The notes beneath the pieces are model-generated. The model was given only the letters and a program-made list of their open reading frames with translations. It did not search any database and was not told where the DNA came from. This document shows positions 45,035 to 56,860 of a stretch of DNA of 64,000 nt, in pieces; the first letter of the stretch is position 1, and each line of letters starts with the position of its first letter. The position numbers and the translations under genes were made by a program. Source of the stretch: Acytostelium subglobosum LB1 (taxonomy: Eukaryota; Evosea; Eumycetozoa; Acytosteliales; Acytosteliaceae); contig NW_012236523.1 in the NCBI RefSeq assembly GCF_000787575.1, positions 683,854-747,853 of the forward strand, in the 5' to 3' direction.

Positions 45035-46615
45035 TTATTTATTAATGATGGACTCGGTCTCCTCATCCTGTTGCCCACTTCCATCCACAACTAATCTAGA
45101 TCTTAATAATAGTAATGCTCGTTTGGTATGTCTAATTACATCTGATATAGAATAGAATCCTCCAAAGAATATACAGAATATTGATACTGGCATCGCACCC
45201 AAGAAGTCCACCATATAATGATACCTCAAATACATTGTGGCAATTGTGATGAGGAATGCTGCAAACCCAGATACTATGCCATAGACCGGAACTATCTTGT
45301 ATGAAGCGAATGCCACTGCCCAACTAGTGGCAATATGTCCACTTGGAAATGATCCAAAGCTACCTTGAGCTGCATTATCAATCTTGCTTCGAATGATGCC
45401 TGCCAATCCAAAGCCTTTGAGACTGTTCACATACTCGCCCTGAAGATACACTCGTGGACTGACCGCCGGAACCATGAGATTGATCGAGAACACGATGAAG
45501 TATGTGCTGATCCACGTGACGATGAACATCTTGAGCAGCTGATCCCAGATGGGCATGCGTCGTCGCTTCTCAATGTCCTTGGAAAGGTAGCATCGCCACA
45601 GGTTGTAGATGAGGTAGATCTCCATCGAGTAGCCCCATATGTAGTAGCTGATGTAGGATAGCTGGAAGACTTCGGTGGACAGACTGCCAATGAATGAGTC
45701 GGGACCAAGCCTGTCACTCTTGTCGATGTACAGGCCCATCTGACCCATTGGGAACAGCCATCCCATCAGACTACTATCTGTGTCCAATAATGTTTGATCC
45801 CATGTTGACAGTTGGAGATGTATGACAACCTTGCCTGTGGCTTCAAAGAATGAAGGGATACATAGTCCCAGTGCAATAGACAGGACCGTCATCCATAATA
45901 TATACCACTTGTTGTGCTTGGCTGAGCATACCAATGTATAAGTAGTGATCACAATCAGTGATATAATGAATGCAAATAGTATTGACTAATTGATTGTGAG
46001 TGTGTCAGTTAATGTTGGCGCTAGGGCTGGAATAATTCCAAAAGTGGATGGACTTACAAATGGACCAACAATGAATGAGTAGGCCAAGGAGTATATACAG
46101 ACTACTGCGACTAGGATTGAAAAGGTAGTATCGGAGAATTGTGGAGAGTATGGATATTGTGTGTCGTCATTGGGCTTGGAAAAGTGTGTCTTGGTGATTG
46201 ATGATCCTCGTGGAGTGGTCGATGATGCAGGTGAGCCAAGCTCTATACTACAATCATTTCCTCCTACTCCTCCTCCACATGCTCCACTGCTGTCCACTTC
46301 ACTTGATCCTACTCCACCTCCATTCGTAATAATATAGTTTGGATGGTCGTCTATACCAATGGACTCAGATTGAGCCATTCGCATTTCGTATGAAGTTGAA
46401 TTGTTTTCATCATTCTGATGATGATTATTGAATCTATGATTGACCAATCTGAAAAGAGTGAATAGTGACAGTCTTGGAACAGAACCACCAAGTTCATCAA
46501 CATCATGAATTGGTATTGTGTCCAACTCTACGTTGTTGTTGTTGTTGGTTGTTGTTATGGATAGAGTATCCAGTGATGGTATATGATAATGGTAATAATT
46601 ATGTTGAACTCCCAT
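45035..46615 (-). CDS. PAP2-superfamily membrane phosphatase/transferase
   Basis: The exons are 46615-46058 and 45985-45035, giving 502 aa with a 72-nt phase-0 intron. The N-terminal ~150 residues are low complexity and hydrophilic (Asn, Ser, Gly). At least six membrane helices follow. SFGSFPSGHIATSWAVAFAS holds the PSGH motif, and YLRYHYMVDFLGA holds the last His and Asp of the PAP2 active site. The layout is like PAP2_3/inositol-phosphorylceramide-synthase-like proteins, so lipid phosphate hydrolysis or head-group transfer is expected, in Golgi or ER. The ATG at 46615 is chosen, but the frame is open upstream to a possible splice acceptor, so an extra 5' exon may exist. Confidence 0.83.
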
Positions 46616-47795
46616 GATCGTGTTATTATCTATTATGATTGAGCCTGTTGTTGTTGTTGTAGTAATCTTGAAGGATAATTGGTTGGTATGTTAATATTGA
46701 TTGATTGATTGATGGAATGATTGAATAAACAATGGAAGTGGAGTATGGACAATGATTGATCGACTACCATGGAAGGTATACCAGGTCGGAGTGACATCGA
46801 CATTACACTCACACACTCGCACACACTCACACACACTACAATCAACAACCAACACACACACCAGATTGGTAAAACGATCAATGGTGGGTAAGATATGATC
46901 ATAGTGATTGGTATTGGTGTACTTGTCGAGATCATCATGATCGTGATGATGATGTACATTGACATCTATCCAATTGCAATAACATGTTCCATTGATTAAG
47001 GGACATACCGAACCATCTTGATTGATTTGAATGGAATCATTGTTTTCTTTTTGTTCTTCCTTGTCAATTATCTGTTGTTCCAACTCTGCCACTTTTTAAT
47101 TAATCTATGATTTACTAATGCAATGAGAATTTGATCACATCACATGTATATATATATATATATTATAAGTTCCAAAAGATTATCTGTTGTGTGTAACAAG
47201 TATTTGTTATGTGTTGGATTGTAATAATGAATGAATTAATGTAGTAGACCTAAACAACCCCACCTAACACCTCTTAGTTGTTACCGTTTGTTTACCCTTT
47301 TTCATCATCACTCACTGCTCATGCTGTTGTTGTGTTAGTGCTTGTTCTTGGGTGAGGGGGAATGGTGTTCGACTGATTGATTGATTGACCAATTTGGGGG
47401 TTATCACAATGCCAAATTATTTGAAAACGATGTTCGGGACCATCAAATTGCGCGTTCAGTGAACACCTGAACGAAAGGTCGCAACGTTTATGCGTGTCAA
47501 TGCGCGATCAAGTCACACAATGATGTTTGAATGATTGACTGGAGCAACATAGTTGGACAAGGGATCGATGTTCTTTGAGTCAATAAGAGGAGATGTGGAT
47601 GCCTTTTTGAGTGTTGAAGATAGTTGGAATTGAATATGGACTTAATATTACAATATATTATTATCTTGGTTGATTGGTCAAATGTGATTGATTGTTGGTC
47701 GCTCAAATCAATGAATTGTCTAAGTTCGATGGAATCTATGCAAAACAAGATCTGCTCAAGCAGAAGTCAACCTATGCGATTGATTACATTAATCT
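46616..47795. other. Spacer with a coding-like stretch of uncertain status
   Basis: This is 1180 nt upstream of the PAP2 gene. On the minus strand 47092-46880 reads EQQIIDKEEQKENNDSIQIN, then a Cys-containing part, without an ATG at its head. A typical intron sequence rich in CAATCAAT follows it. It could be an upstream exon of the PAP2 gene, a separate small gene, or 5' untranslated sequence. The part from 47093 to 47795 holds a (TA)n tract at about 47147-47163 and no convincing gene. Confidence 0.35.
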
Positions 47796-49091
47796 TTATA
47801 TATCTGTAAATTGTACTGGTTGCCGCAATATCGAAGAGGCACCATTGCTAATATGATGGTGATGATTATGATCACTGTTACTACTGTTGTTGCCATTGCT
47901 ACTGCCATTGCTGTTGCCACTACCATTGCCATTGCCATTGCTATGCTTGGTGATGTGTAGGAACAACTCTTCCTCCTGTTGCTGCAGTGGATCCTCAGTG
48001 TCCGACGCTGGACCGGACTGACTCAGCATCTTGGTCAGGCGCTCAAAGGCCTCGATAAACTCGCTGTCGATCGTCACGGTCACCGTCTGGTTGTTGCTGG
48101 CGTCCATCTGTTCGGCCATGTTCTGCTGGAACTGATCCAATATCGATTGCAACTGACCATTGATCTCCTCGCACGACTGTTGCAGCGCCTTCTTGCGCTT
48201 GTTGCACACGCCGTAGAGACGCCACAGATGGTCGTGTTGAGTCTCCAGGTCCTTGTACTTCTTGGACAGGAAGCCCATGTGATTGATCTCCTCTTGCAAA
48301 CCTTGCTCGGCAATCAATCGGCCCTTTCTTTCAACGTCGCGGTAGTGTGTCTCTGTGTTTACCATCTCCTCCAACTCTACAATCTTGCTCGATAGCTCCA
48401 TCACAGTGACATTGGCATTGGCAATGGTGTTTGATGAACTTGATGTTGTGGCAGCATCAGCTTCCTTTGTACCACTCATTCTCATTGAGTCATCGTCATC
48501 AATTGATGAAGTTGTTGATGATGATGATGTGTTATAATTGTTGTAGTTGTTGTTGCTTGACGAAGCATTTGACATTGATGTTGATGTTGATAATGATGAG
48601 CCAAACCAAGGATTCATCCTGTATCCCAGTAGCTCCCTTGTGAAGAATGATTGTAATGATGATACAATCGTATTACCAAGTCTTGAGAACACGTTTACTC
48701 TACGTTGTTGTTGTTGTTGTTGTTGTTGTTGATTATTATTTACATTGTTGTTGTTGTTGTTATTTGCTTTTGGATAGTAATAATAATAGTAATAGGGTAC
48801 TTGTTGATCTGGTAATGTTTGTTGTTGTTGTTGTTGTTGTTGTTGTACATATGTTGGTTGTTGTTGTTGCTGATATGATTGTTGTTGATATGATTGTTGA
48901 TATGGTTGTTGTTGATAAGACTGTTGTTGATAAGGCTGTTGTTGTTGTTGTAAGTGTTGCTGTAACCTCTTTCTTCTTTGACATTGCTCATTTGTTTCCA
49001 AACCTTCGAGCAATGAGAGTGTTGCCAACATTGCTACCAGACCAAATACTAAAAAGTATGATGGTACATTACTACTATCTGGTACCAACAT
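47796..49091 (-). CDS. Membrane-anchored coiled-coil protein, unknown
   Basis: This is a single exon of 431 aa. An N-terminal hydrophobic segment (SYFLVFGLVAMLATLSLLEG) may be an anchor or signal. Long Gln/Tyr, Asn and Ser runs follow. The ordered part is about residues 240-360: MELSSKIVELEEMVNTETHY, then EEINHMGFLSKKYKDLETQH and a helical stretch to FEAFERLTKML-like EFIEAFERLTKMLSQ, which fit a coiled coil. The C-terminus is Asn/Gly/Ser/His-rich. The whole is typical of poorly conserved dictyostelid proteins. I do not recognise the family, and no function is inferred. Confidence 0.75.
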   Translation of the reverse strand: MLVPDSSNVPSYFLVFGLVAMLATLSLLEGLETNEQCQRRKRLQQHLQQQQQPYQQQSYQQQPYQQSYQQQSYQQQQQPTYVQQQQQQQQQTLPDQQVPYYYYYYYPKANNNNNNNVNNNQQQQQQQQQRRVNVFSRLGNTIVSSLQSFFTRELLGYRMNPWFGSSLSTSTSMSNASSSNNNYNNYNTSSSSTTSSIDDDDSMRMSGTKEADAATTSSSSNTIANANVTVMELSSKIVELEEMVNTETHYRDVERKGRLIAEQGLQEEINHMGFLSKKYKDLETQHDHLWRLYGVCNKRKKALQQSCEEINGQLQSILDQFQQNMAEQMDASNNQTVTVTIDSEFIEAFERLTKMLSQSGPASDTEDPLQQQEEELFLHITKHSNGNGNGSGNSNGSSNGNNSSNSDHNHHHHISNGASSILRQPVQFTDI

Positions 49092-49594
49092 TCTCTCTAT
49101 CTCTTTATATCTCTAACTCTCTTGGACAACTACCTTCTGCAATCTTCCTTTTCTTGGCGCTCAAACAGATGTTGATGTTCTGATTTGGTAAAAAAAAACT
49201 AAAAGCTTTGTTTTTTTTGATAAACTATTAATAACTAGTATCTATTACTATGATAATATTAACATAAGAGCAATGTATTTATAAATAGAGGATAAGTGAT
49301 AGTGCATTGAACCAGCTCATTCATCAATCAGTATGCTCCACTCACGCAATCATCTAAACACCCTTTCCCACTTTGATGCCACACACGCATTATATCAAAC
49401 ACCCCAACCCAGGTCATCATCCACCCCTCAATCCAATCTGGTCACTGTCATTTTGCCAGCGGGCACTAAAGACGCGTCTATTCGGTCATCATTGTTGACA
49501 AGTCATTACATCATTGTTCTTACTAATTACTTACTTTTAATAATCAAACTGGAACTCTGTTGTATTTTGATGTATTTAATTAATTATTATTATT
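49092..49594. other. Intergenic spacer
   Basis: These 503 nt lie upstream of the coiled-coil gene and downstream of the TBC gene, both on the minus strand. A poly-A stretch is at 49190-49197 and a poly-T stretch at about 49211-49218. A 103-codon plus-strand frame at 49333-49644 overlaps the end of the TBC gene and looks like chance. Confidence 0.45.
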
Positions 49595-51568
49595 TTACTG
49601 TTTGTTGTTGTTTCCATGTATACTTAGAGATCCTAACTTGTTAAAGAAACTCTTGAATGAATCTGCAATCGGTGGTGAAAGTGATGATACTAGTGATGGT
49701 GAATTATTGGTTTGATGTTGTTGTTGTGTGGATGTTGATGATGAGCTATTTGATGTAGATGATGTTGTTGATGAATTGGAAGAAGAGGCATTAGATGATA
49801 ATGATGATGCCTGGTGTATGTGTGCCATTGTCGGTATGGAATTGCCAGAGTTGGCCGGTGATATATGAGGCGAGTTGTTGTTGGCTGGTGACCAGGCCAG
49901 TGGTGAGGGCGGTGATGTGGCCTTGGAGAATGGGTTGAACATCTGGAAGTATGATTGACCCGACTGGAACACATCCTCTGTGTTCAACTGGAATGTACCA
50001 TCCTTCAAAGATAGTGCCGTTGAGTATATCGTATGAAAGTCAATATTGTTTGGATAATGTTGCAACATCTTCAAGTTGTCCGCGAATGGTGAATCCAACA
50101 ATTGTTGTCTTACACATCTAAGGTATGTTTGATAGATTGATTGGTCGCCAGTGAGTTAGTGATTGATTGATTGATTGATCGATTGATTGATTGAATGGGA
50201 CTTACATTAACATTGCACAACAGAAGTAGTAGAGGAAGTCAAAGCGATTGGGATCAGAGAATAGTGAGTCCCAGAGACGAAGGACATCGGGTAACTCAAA
50301 CTCTTGTGAGAGTAATAGGGTAATCCATCGGAAACTGTAGAATTGTGGATGTAGTTTCTTCTCCTCCATGTCCTTCCACAGCTGTCTGTCCTTCTTGTTG
50401 AGCAAGAGGTTCAGTTTCTTGATGTTGCCAATGACGCCACTCTCACTCTTGTCGAGCGTCTTGCAAAAGTTGTCGCGAACCTCGCTCATCAGGTTGGTGA
50501 AGCAGTAGAATGCGTCGGCTTCGGCGTTGGCCTTGCAGTCGGGCAGGGGATCGGTGGCGAACGTGTAGTAGATTGGTCCGAGCAACTCGTTCATGCCCTG
50601 TACGTAGCGAATGCCCGGGTTGAGCTTGGCATAGATGAACAATATACGTCTCAGTGCTTCGTAGTGTATCGACTTGCCGCCCTCCTCATGATTGAAGAAG
50701 TGCAGCATTGGGAATGTCCTCCTCACATCCTTCTCAATGTCCACCAATATATTCTGGTCCTTGAAGTACTCATTCCACTTGCTGTCATCTGATGTGCTCA
50801 AAGGCTATATTGTGTTGGTTGATCGTCAGAACATGTGATCGATCGACGTACACATGATCAATCAATGTACATACATGATCATTCTTTCGTTGTTCAATCT
50901 CTTTGTATGGATTGACCATCAACTCATTGATCCATTCTTGATATGTTGCACGACTGCTCTCTGTGAATGATGCCCATCTTGATTGTTCAATTGGTAGGTA
51001 GTGTAATAGTATCTGTAGTTGATTGATTGATTGAGTAAGTTAGTGAGTGAATGTGATTGATTGATTGATTGAATGAGTGATGTAAATATAGTACCTTCCA
51101 GTAAATTGAACGTAGTCCATTGGCCTCGGGTATGCCTTGTTCAGCGAGATGCTGAATGACAGTGAGATCCAATGTTGTTGGCTTGAGTGCCTCTTTATAA
51201 TAGTGCAAACGCTCTTGGAATGATATATTGGCACTCTCAATAATAGGTGATCTTTGTGTCTTTGTCTGTGTTGTTGTCTCTGTTGATGGAGTTGATGTTG
51301 TAGATGTTGTTGACTCTGTGGTATTCTTTGTTGGTGCAGGTGGACTAGATGATTCAATGACTATTGAAGGATTCTTATCCTTGACATTATCATTGTCCTT
51401 TGTTGTCGTTGTTGGAGTTGATGTTGTATCTGTTGTCGTGGTGTTATCATTATTCACATGTTGTTGCTCCTCCTGTTTCTGTTCTGATTGCTCTTGTTGA
51501 TCTTGATGCTCTTGTTCATGTTGTTGTACATCTGTCTGACTATCAATAGTTTGTTGTTGTTCAGACAT
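49595..51568 (-). CDS. TBC-domain Rab GTPase-activating protein (TBC1D13-like)
   Basis: The exons are 51568-51095, 51012-50875, 50804-50206 and 50117-49595, giving 577 aa. The first ~100 residues are Gln-, Thr- and Ser-rich. The TBC domain starts at GIPEANGLRSIYWKILLHYL across the first splice. It has the arginine finger in LVDIEKDVRRTFPMLHFF and the glutamine finger in GIRYVQGMNELLGPIYYTF, so GAP activity is expected. The end of the domain (CCAMLICVRQQLLDSPFADN) forms only with the third splice. The order and spacing match TBC1D13 (yeast Gyp6-like), which acts on endosomal Rabs. The C-terminal ~110 residues are a Ser/Pro/Gln-rich tail. Confidence 0.92.
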
Positions 51569-52053
51569 TGTTCACCTTTTTATATATCTATCTCTAGAAC
51601 TATTTGTTATTATTATCTCTTTGCAATTTAATGATAATCATCGGGTGGGTTGGGTGATCGGAAGATAAAAACAGATAGTTTGTTCAAATTCTTGAACAAC
51701 AAACCGTCTGGTCACCAGACCAATTGGACTCTGTTGACTGGAAAGGGATAATATAAAGTATTATAGAATTGATACTGTTTCCAGATAAAATAGATAGTTA
51801 TATATAACTATCAATCAATAACCTGAATAAATATATTTATTAGTTGTACCTGCAAAGATTGAACAAAACAGATATTTTTTAAACGATTTTGATGAACTTT
51901 GCATGGTTTAGACCGTTTTTGGGGAAACTCTTCCTTCGATTGTATTATAACATATTGTTGTTGTTATTGTAGTCTCAATCAATCAAACAATCACATCACT
52001 ATAATCAACAATCAATAGTCATACATAGATTATATATATACTATAAGGTTTAC
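51569..52053. promoter_or_regulatory. Divergent promoter region
   Basis: These 485 nt separate the TBC gene (minus) from the Rab gene (plus), so a Rab and a Rab GAP share a promoter region. TATATATA lies just before the Rab ATG (about 52032-52040). No gene is seen. Confidence 0.5.
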
Positions 52054-52914
52054 ATGATTGAACAACTTCATTTCAAGTGTATTATAACTGGTCCTTCTTG
52101 TAAGTTCATTCATTCAATCACTCTCACTGAATCAATCACACTCACTCATCACTTTAATCAACCAATCAATCAAACAATAGTTGTTGGTAAGAGTGCACTA
52201 CTACTACAATACTGTGAGAATGAGTTCTCCAACTCATTGGACTCAACAATTGGTTGTGAGTTCCAGGTCAAACATGTTGAAATCGATACCACTCACAGAG
52301 TGAAGCTGGAAATATGGGATACAGTATGTCATCAATCAATCAATCAATTAACATGGACACATAATGACCGATAGTTGCATTGACACCATCACATAATAAT
52401 AGGCAGGACAAGAATCATTCAGAGCAATTACAAATAATTATTATCGTGGTGCACATGTGGCGTTGTTGGTCTATGATATATCGATGCGACAGACATTCCA
52501 AACGATTAGATATTGGCTGGAAGAGATCAGGAATATGTCAGGTGAGGATACAGCTATAGTGTTGGTTGGTAACAAATGTGATTGTGCCGATCAGAAAAGA
52601 ATGGTCACGATGGAGGAGGCTCAGATGTTTGCCAAAGAGCATTCAATACCATTCTTTGAGACGAGTGCCAAGGACAACACAAACGTGGAGCAGGCATTCA
52701 CCTGCGCAGTTCGTCAAGTGATCCAATGGATAAACGAAGGAAAGTTGGTCGTTGTAAACAAAAGACCTCAATCACTAATTGTATGTATCATCCTCTGGTG
52801 GAACCATTCCAATCAAACAATCACTCACTCTGGGATCATTCCAATCTATCAATCATGTAGCCACCTGAGAAGGATAGTTCCACTGATGGAGCTGGAAAGA
52901 AGTGTTGTAAATAG
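52054..52914 (+). CDS. Rab-family small GTPase
   Basis: The exons are 52054-52099, 52181-52323, 52403-52780 and 52861-52914, giving 206 aa, the normal Rab length. The P-loop is GPSFVGKS, formed across the first splice. Switch I holds STIGCEFQVKHVEI and switch II WDTAGQESFRAITNNYYRGA across the second splice. NKCD and ETSAKDN are the base-binding motifs. The protein ends KKCCK, a geranylgeranylation site. It is nearest to the Rab2/Rab4/Rab14-like group by eye, but I cannot name the orthologue. The F in the P-loop instead of the usual G or V is slightly unusual. The frame running past 52780 to 53056 is intron read-through. Confidence 0.92.
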
Positions 52915-52944
52915 TTATTTATGGTATCACCTTTGGAATCATTC
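52800..52944. repeat. Three copies of a GGRAYCATTCC motif
   Basis: GGAACCATTCC (52800-52810) and GGGATCATTCC (52832-52842) lie in the last intron of the Rab gene, and GGAATCATTCC (52934-52944) lies just after its stop. The last is a perfect palindrome around one base. Related copies lie at 13300-13310, 41527-41537, 46029-46039, 62830-62839 and 63642-63652. Confidence 0.5.
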
Positions 52945-53177
52945 CATGATCTCATCACACACCTTGAATCGCTTGGATGGTCCCATGAGTCAACATCATC
53001 ATAGTCTGTACATAATCCCAAATATACATATTCCTCAGTCCAATGTCTGGGCTTGAGCCGGAAATAACATAACGATGGCGATGACCTCGCCAGTCCTCGT
53101 CTTCGTCCCGTTCGTCCTCGCACTGTATTGTGATGTACGTTTGATTTATAATTAACTTATTATTAAAAGCAGTTAGC

Positions 53178-54083
53178 TTAGATAAGAGCATGCTTCTTGA
53201 GTGATTGGACGATGGCCTCGACAGAGTCCACCTTGGCTCCACCTGTTCGCTTTGCTGGCTCCTCGACAGAGACAGTCTTAATCTTGCTGCTAATGTCCAC
53301 GCCCAAATCTTGTGGAGTGTGTACCTTGAGCTCTGCCTTCTTTGACTTCATACTATTGGTTGTTCAATGTTAGCTTGGACTCGTAATGCTGCCCTGCTGT
53401 TGGGTTGATATACCTACATGTTTTGAAGCTTAGCATAACGTGGCTCATTCAAACGGAGATCGCAAGAGATGATGGCTGGCATCTTGAGGGAGAGAGTCTC
53501 CAGTCCACCATCAATCTCACGTGTTACCTTGACTGAGTTTGTAGCCTTGTCGACAACGACCTTTGAAGCGAATGTGGCTGTATGTTTAAGATAAAGATGA
53601 GTGAGTGAATGAGGTTCATGCATGGTCGTTGCATCTGGCTCGCGATCGCTTACCTTGTGGCCAGTTCAAGAGACCTGCCAACATCTGAGCGGTTTGATTC
53701 GAGTCGTCGTCGATTGCTTGCTTGCCGAGGATGATGAGGTTGGGCTTCTCGGTCTCAGCGAGACGCTTGAGCACCTTGGCGACGGCCAGTGGATGTATAT
53801 CGGTGACGGCGCCAGTGTCGACGTGAATGCCCTTGTCGGCGCCCATGGCAATCGAGCCACGGATAGTGTCTTGCACAGCCTTTGGGCCGAGCGAGACGGC
53901 GATAACCTCGCTGGCATGACCTGCCTCCTTCATCTTTATGGCCTCCTCGACGGCGATCTCATCGAAAGGGTTGATCGACATCTTTACATTAGCAGTCTCA
54001 ACGCCCATCTTATCTGGTCTGACTCTAATCTTGACTGCATAATCAATCACTCTCTTGACAGGTACTAGTACTTTGAATGACAT
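53178..54083 (-). CDS. etfb: Electron transfer flavoprotein beta subunit
   Basis: The exons are 54083-53654, 53577-53418 and 53352-53178, giving 254 aa, the expected length. The start [20 protein letters not shown], the block [20 protein letters not shown], and the family signature around [20 protein letters not shown] followed by [20 protein letters not shown] identify it. The last joins only if the phase-2 intron with a GTAGGT donor is removed. With ETF alpha it accepts electrons from acyl-CoA dehydrogenases in the mitochondrial matrix and passes them to ETF-ubiquinone oxidoreductase. The beta subunit often lacks a classical presequence, as here. An upstream in-frame extension to 54170 has no clear start and is not used. 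Confidence 0.95.
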
Positions 54084-54316
54084 TGTATAAGTATGTATGT
54101 ATATGTATGAATAATGTATTTGAGTGAATGAATGAATGAACTCACACTCACACGATTCAATTTCATTCATTCGGGAACATGATCAATCACTCACACACAG
54201 TGTGCACTGCTCCATCAGTTCCCAAACAAACAATGTAAAGACGAGTTATTAATACACAGACAGGCATTGTTGTAAACATAAATAATGTATTATATATAAT
54301 GTATTGAGCTAGTTGA

Positions 54317-56860
54317 TTACTTTGAACTAAAGTCTCTGATCTCATTGATGATCTCGTTGGCCTTGCGCAGGACATCGATCATGGCCTTGCATGACTTTCT
54401 CTTTGAAGAGATCTGTGGTGATTCCTCTAGCAACTCATCAAACAACTCCTCTCTGTACAGCGCACCAACCAACTCGTTCTGCACCTGCTCCTTCGAGGTG
54501 TTGACCAAGAAGTGCATAATTGACTTTGGCACAGAGTCCTTCACGTTCTTCTTTACAATGTTGAAGTATGACATCAACAACTCGCCTGTTTGATTGATTG
54601 ATTGATTGAGTATGTTAGTGTATTGAACAACAAGCTAGGTGTATATGAATACATACGAATCAACTCGGTCTCGAACTTCTCCCTGGAGTTCAACTCGTCT
54701 GATGCTTTGATGGTGTTGGGTACTTGGCCCAGTCTGTCGTTGCGATAGCCATCTTGGTACATATTGGATCTGTTGTATGATGACGATGATGATGAAGAGG
54801 AGTACATGTTGTTGTTCTGTTGCATCTGTTGTGGTGATTGTTGATGTTGAGGTACTTGTTGATATTGTTGATTGTTGGACGACTGTTGTTGGTTGTCTGG
54901 TCCTCTAAAGAATGATGATAGGAATCCACCCTGCGGGTTCTGCTGGTTCTGCTGCTGGTTGAGCTGCTCGTTGGGTCGCTGTGGATTGGTGGGAGGCATA
55001 CCTGGCGCAGGCTTGGCACCCGGAAGTGTGTTTGGCTGCTGTACCGAGGGTGGTGGCTTGACGCCAGTGGCTGGTGGCAGGTTGACGTTGGATGTCAAGA
55101 ACTTGCCGCCAGATGCAGGCTGTTGTTGCTGTTGTACATTGGGCACCCACACTTGGTTGGGTTGCGCGCCACCAGACTGTGCGCCACCTGTAGCCGACTG
55201 TTGCTGTTGCTGCTGTTGCTGTTGCTGCATGTTGAAGAATGTTGCCTCTTGTTGCTGCTTCTTCTCCATTAGTGCCTCAAACAGACCGTCACCGCCGACA
55301 AAGTCTGGATGTGATGTGTTGATGTAGGCCAACTCAATCTTGATCAGGTTCTCGATCATTGTCTTGGTGGGCGTGCGATGCTTCTGCAGCAGATTGTTGA
55401 CGACCTCAATCACCTTGGCCTTGAGGTTGATAAAGCGGGCCAGCTCCTTGGCCTCCAGCTGGCTGACGATCCTCTGCAACTCGTCATAGACGAGCTCGAC
55501 GCACTGCGACGAGGGGTCATCGAGACGGGCCACCTGCTTCTTGACCAGCATCTCGAACGATGCCTCTGGGATGAAGAGGGCGGCACGAGGACCGGTGGCA
55601 TTCTTCATCGCCGTTCTAATGTCGTTGAGACTTACGCCGTCCATTGGGTCGATGCCATTGAGACACTGTGCGTATATGTTGTTGAAGATGTAGTTGATGC
55701 GAGCACCTCCACACAGCTCGTTGGTGGACAGCTCGGTGAGCTTGCCATCGATGGCGTCACGGAAGTTGGTCGAGAAGATGGTGATGATCTGGAGCAGCAG
55801 GGCACCCTGGCTGTTCTTGGTGTCGTAGAGGGGGTCACCGTACGAGGACAGCTCACCCTGCACCTCGGTCAGCATCTTGGTCACCTTTATCTTGAGCTCG
55901 GGCAGGCAGTCGCGGATGTGGAACATCAGCAGCTTGTTGAGCGTCTTGGAGAGGTAGGCCGTGCCGCTGCGGTTGGCGATCGTCTTGTAGATTGGATGGT
56001 TCTTGAAGTACTGCACCTCGCTCTTGAGCGCATCCCTGATGGATTTCTTTGAGATGATGTCCTCCTGACTACGATTGATCACACCGACAAAGCCGAGAGC
56101 CAGGGGCACGACGCGGCCAGTCAGCACGTCCATGGCGTCTGTGCCCTTGTCCATGAGGTCCAGCTTGGTGATGACACCGATGGTTCGCTTTCCATCGGGG
56201 TCGACCTCACGAGCCAGTTGCAGCGCGTCAGAGTTGGCCAGATCGGTGTTGGCCGGGGTGACGGCCAGGATGATGGCGTTGGGTCGCTTGATATAGGCCA
56301 TGATCATACGGCGAATCTGCATCTCAATGTCGGTGGGCTGGTCGCCGACGGGCACCTTTGTGATTCCTGGCAAGTCGACCAACGTCAGGTTGACCACATG
56401 AGGCGAGTATATCTTCAAGTTAATCGGCTGAGCTGAAACGCCCTTATTCTTTCCCGTGAGGCGGTCCGTATCCTTTATGATCTCCTCTCTAATCTCGGCA
56501 AAGTCATAGAACATATCATTTGGTCTATGTAAGAACTCTCCCCATTCTTGTGTTGATACGTCAACTACATGTGCAGACGTTGATGTTAGTTCATCTCTAT
56601 CATTCAATCAATCAAACAATAACATTGAACATACCTTCATCAGTTATTGGTAGATGAGTTAGTTGAAGTATAAGTGGTCTACGAGTGACGATTCCAGATC
56701 CACGAGGTAGGAAGTCTCTGCCAACTATATTCTCCAACACTGAACTCTTTCCAGAGGACTGACTTCCAACCACAACGATCTGAGGCAAGTCCAAAGGATC
56801 AGTTCCCAAAGTATTAAATACATCTTGTAACTTGTTTATAACTGGAATGAGTTGGTCCAT
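54317..56860 (-). CDS. dymA: Dynamin A (large GTPase)
   Basis: The exons are 56860-56635, 56564-54657 and 54585-54317, giving 800 aa. The GTPase domain has [14 protein letters not shown], the switch Thr in [24 protein letters not shown] and TKLDLMDKG. The middle domain follows ([19 protein letters not shown]). There is no PH domain but a Gln/Asn/Pro/Gly-rich insert, as in Dictyostelium dynamin A, and the GTPase effector domain is at the C-terminus ([20 protein letters not shown]). It drives membrane fission, and in Dictyostelium it affects endocytosis, cytokinesis and mitochondria. For intron 1 an acceptor 40 nt after the donor also keeps the frame (adding [10 protein letters not shown]), but the 70-nt choice fits better. 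Confidence 0.95.

Noticed and set aside
48647-49183. 178-codon plus-strand frame rich in Val and Cys
   Set aside because: It is the complement of CAA/CAG and AAC runs of the coiled-coil gene, not a gene.
55378-56052. 224-codon plus-strand frame opposite the dynamin gene
   Set aside because: It is antisense to a highly conserved coding region and is explained by its codon use; the product resembles nothing.
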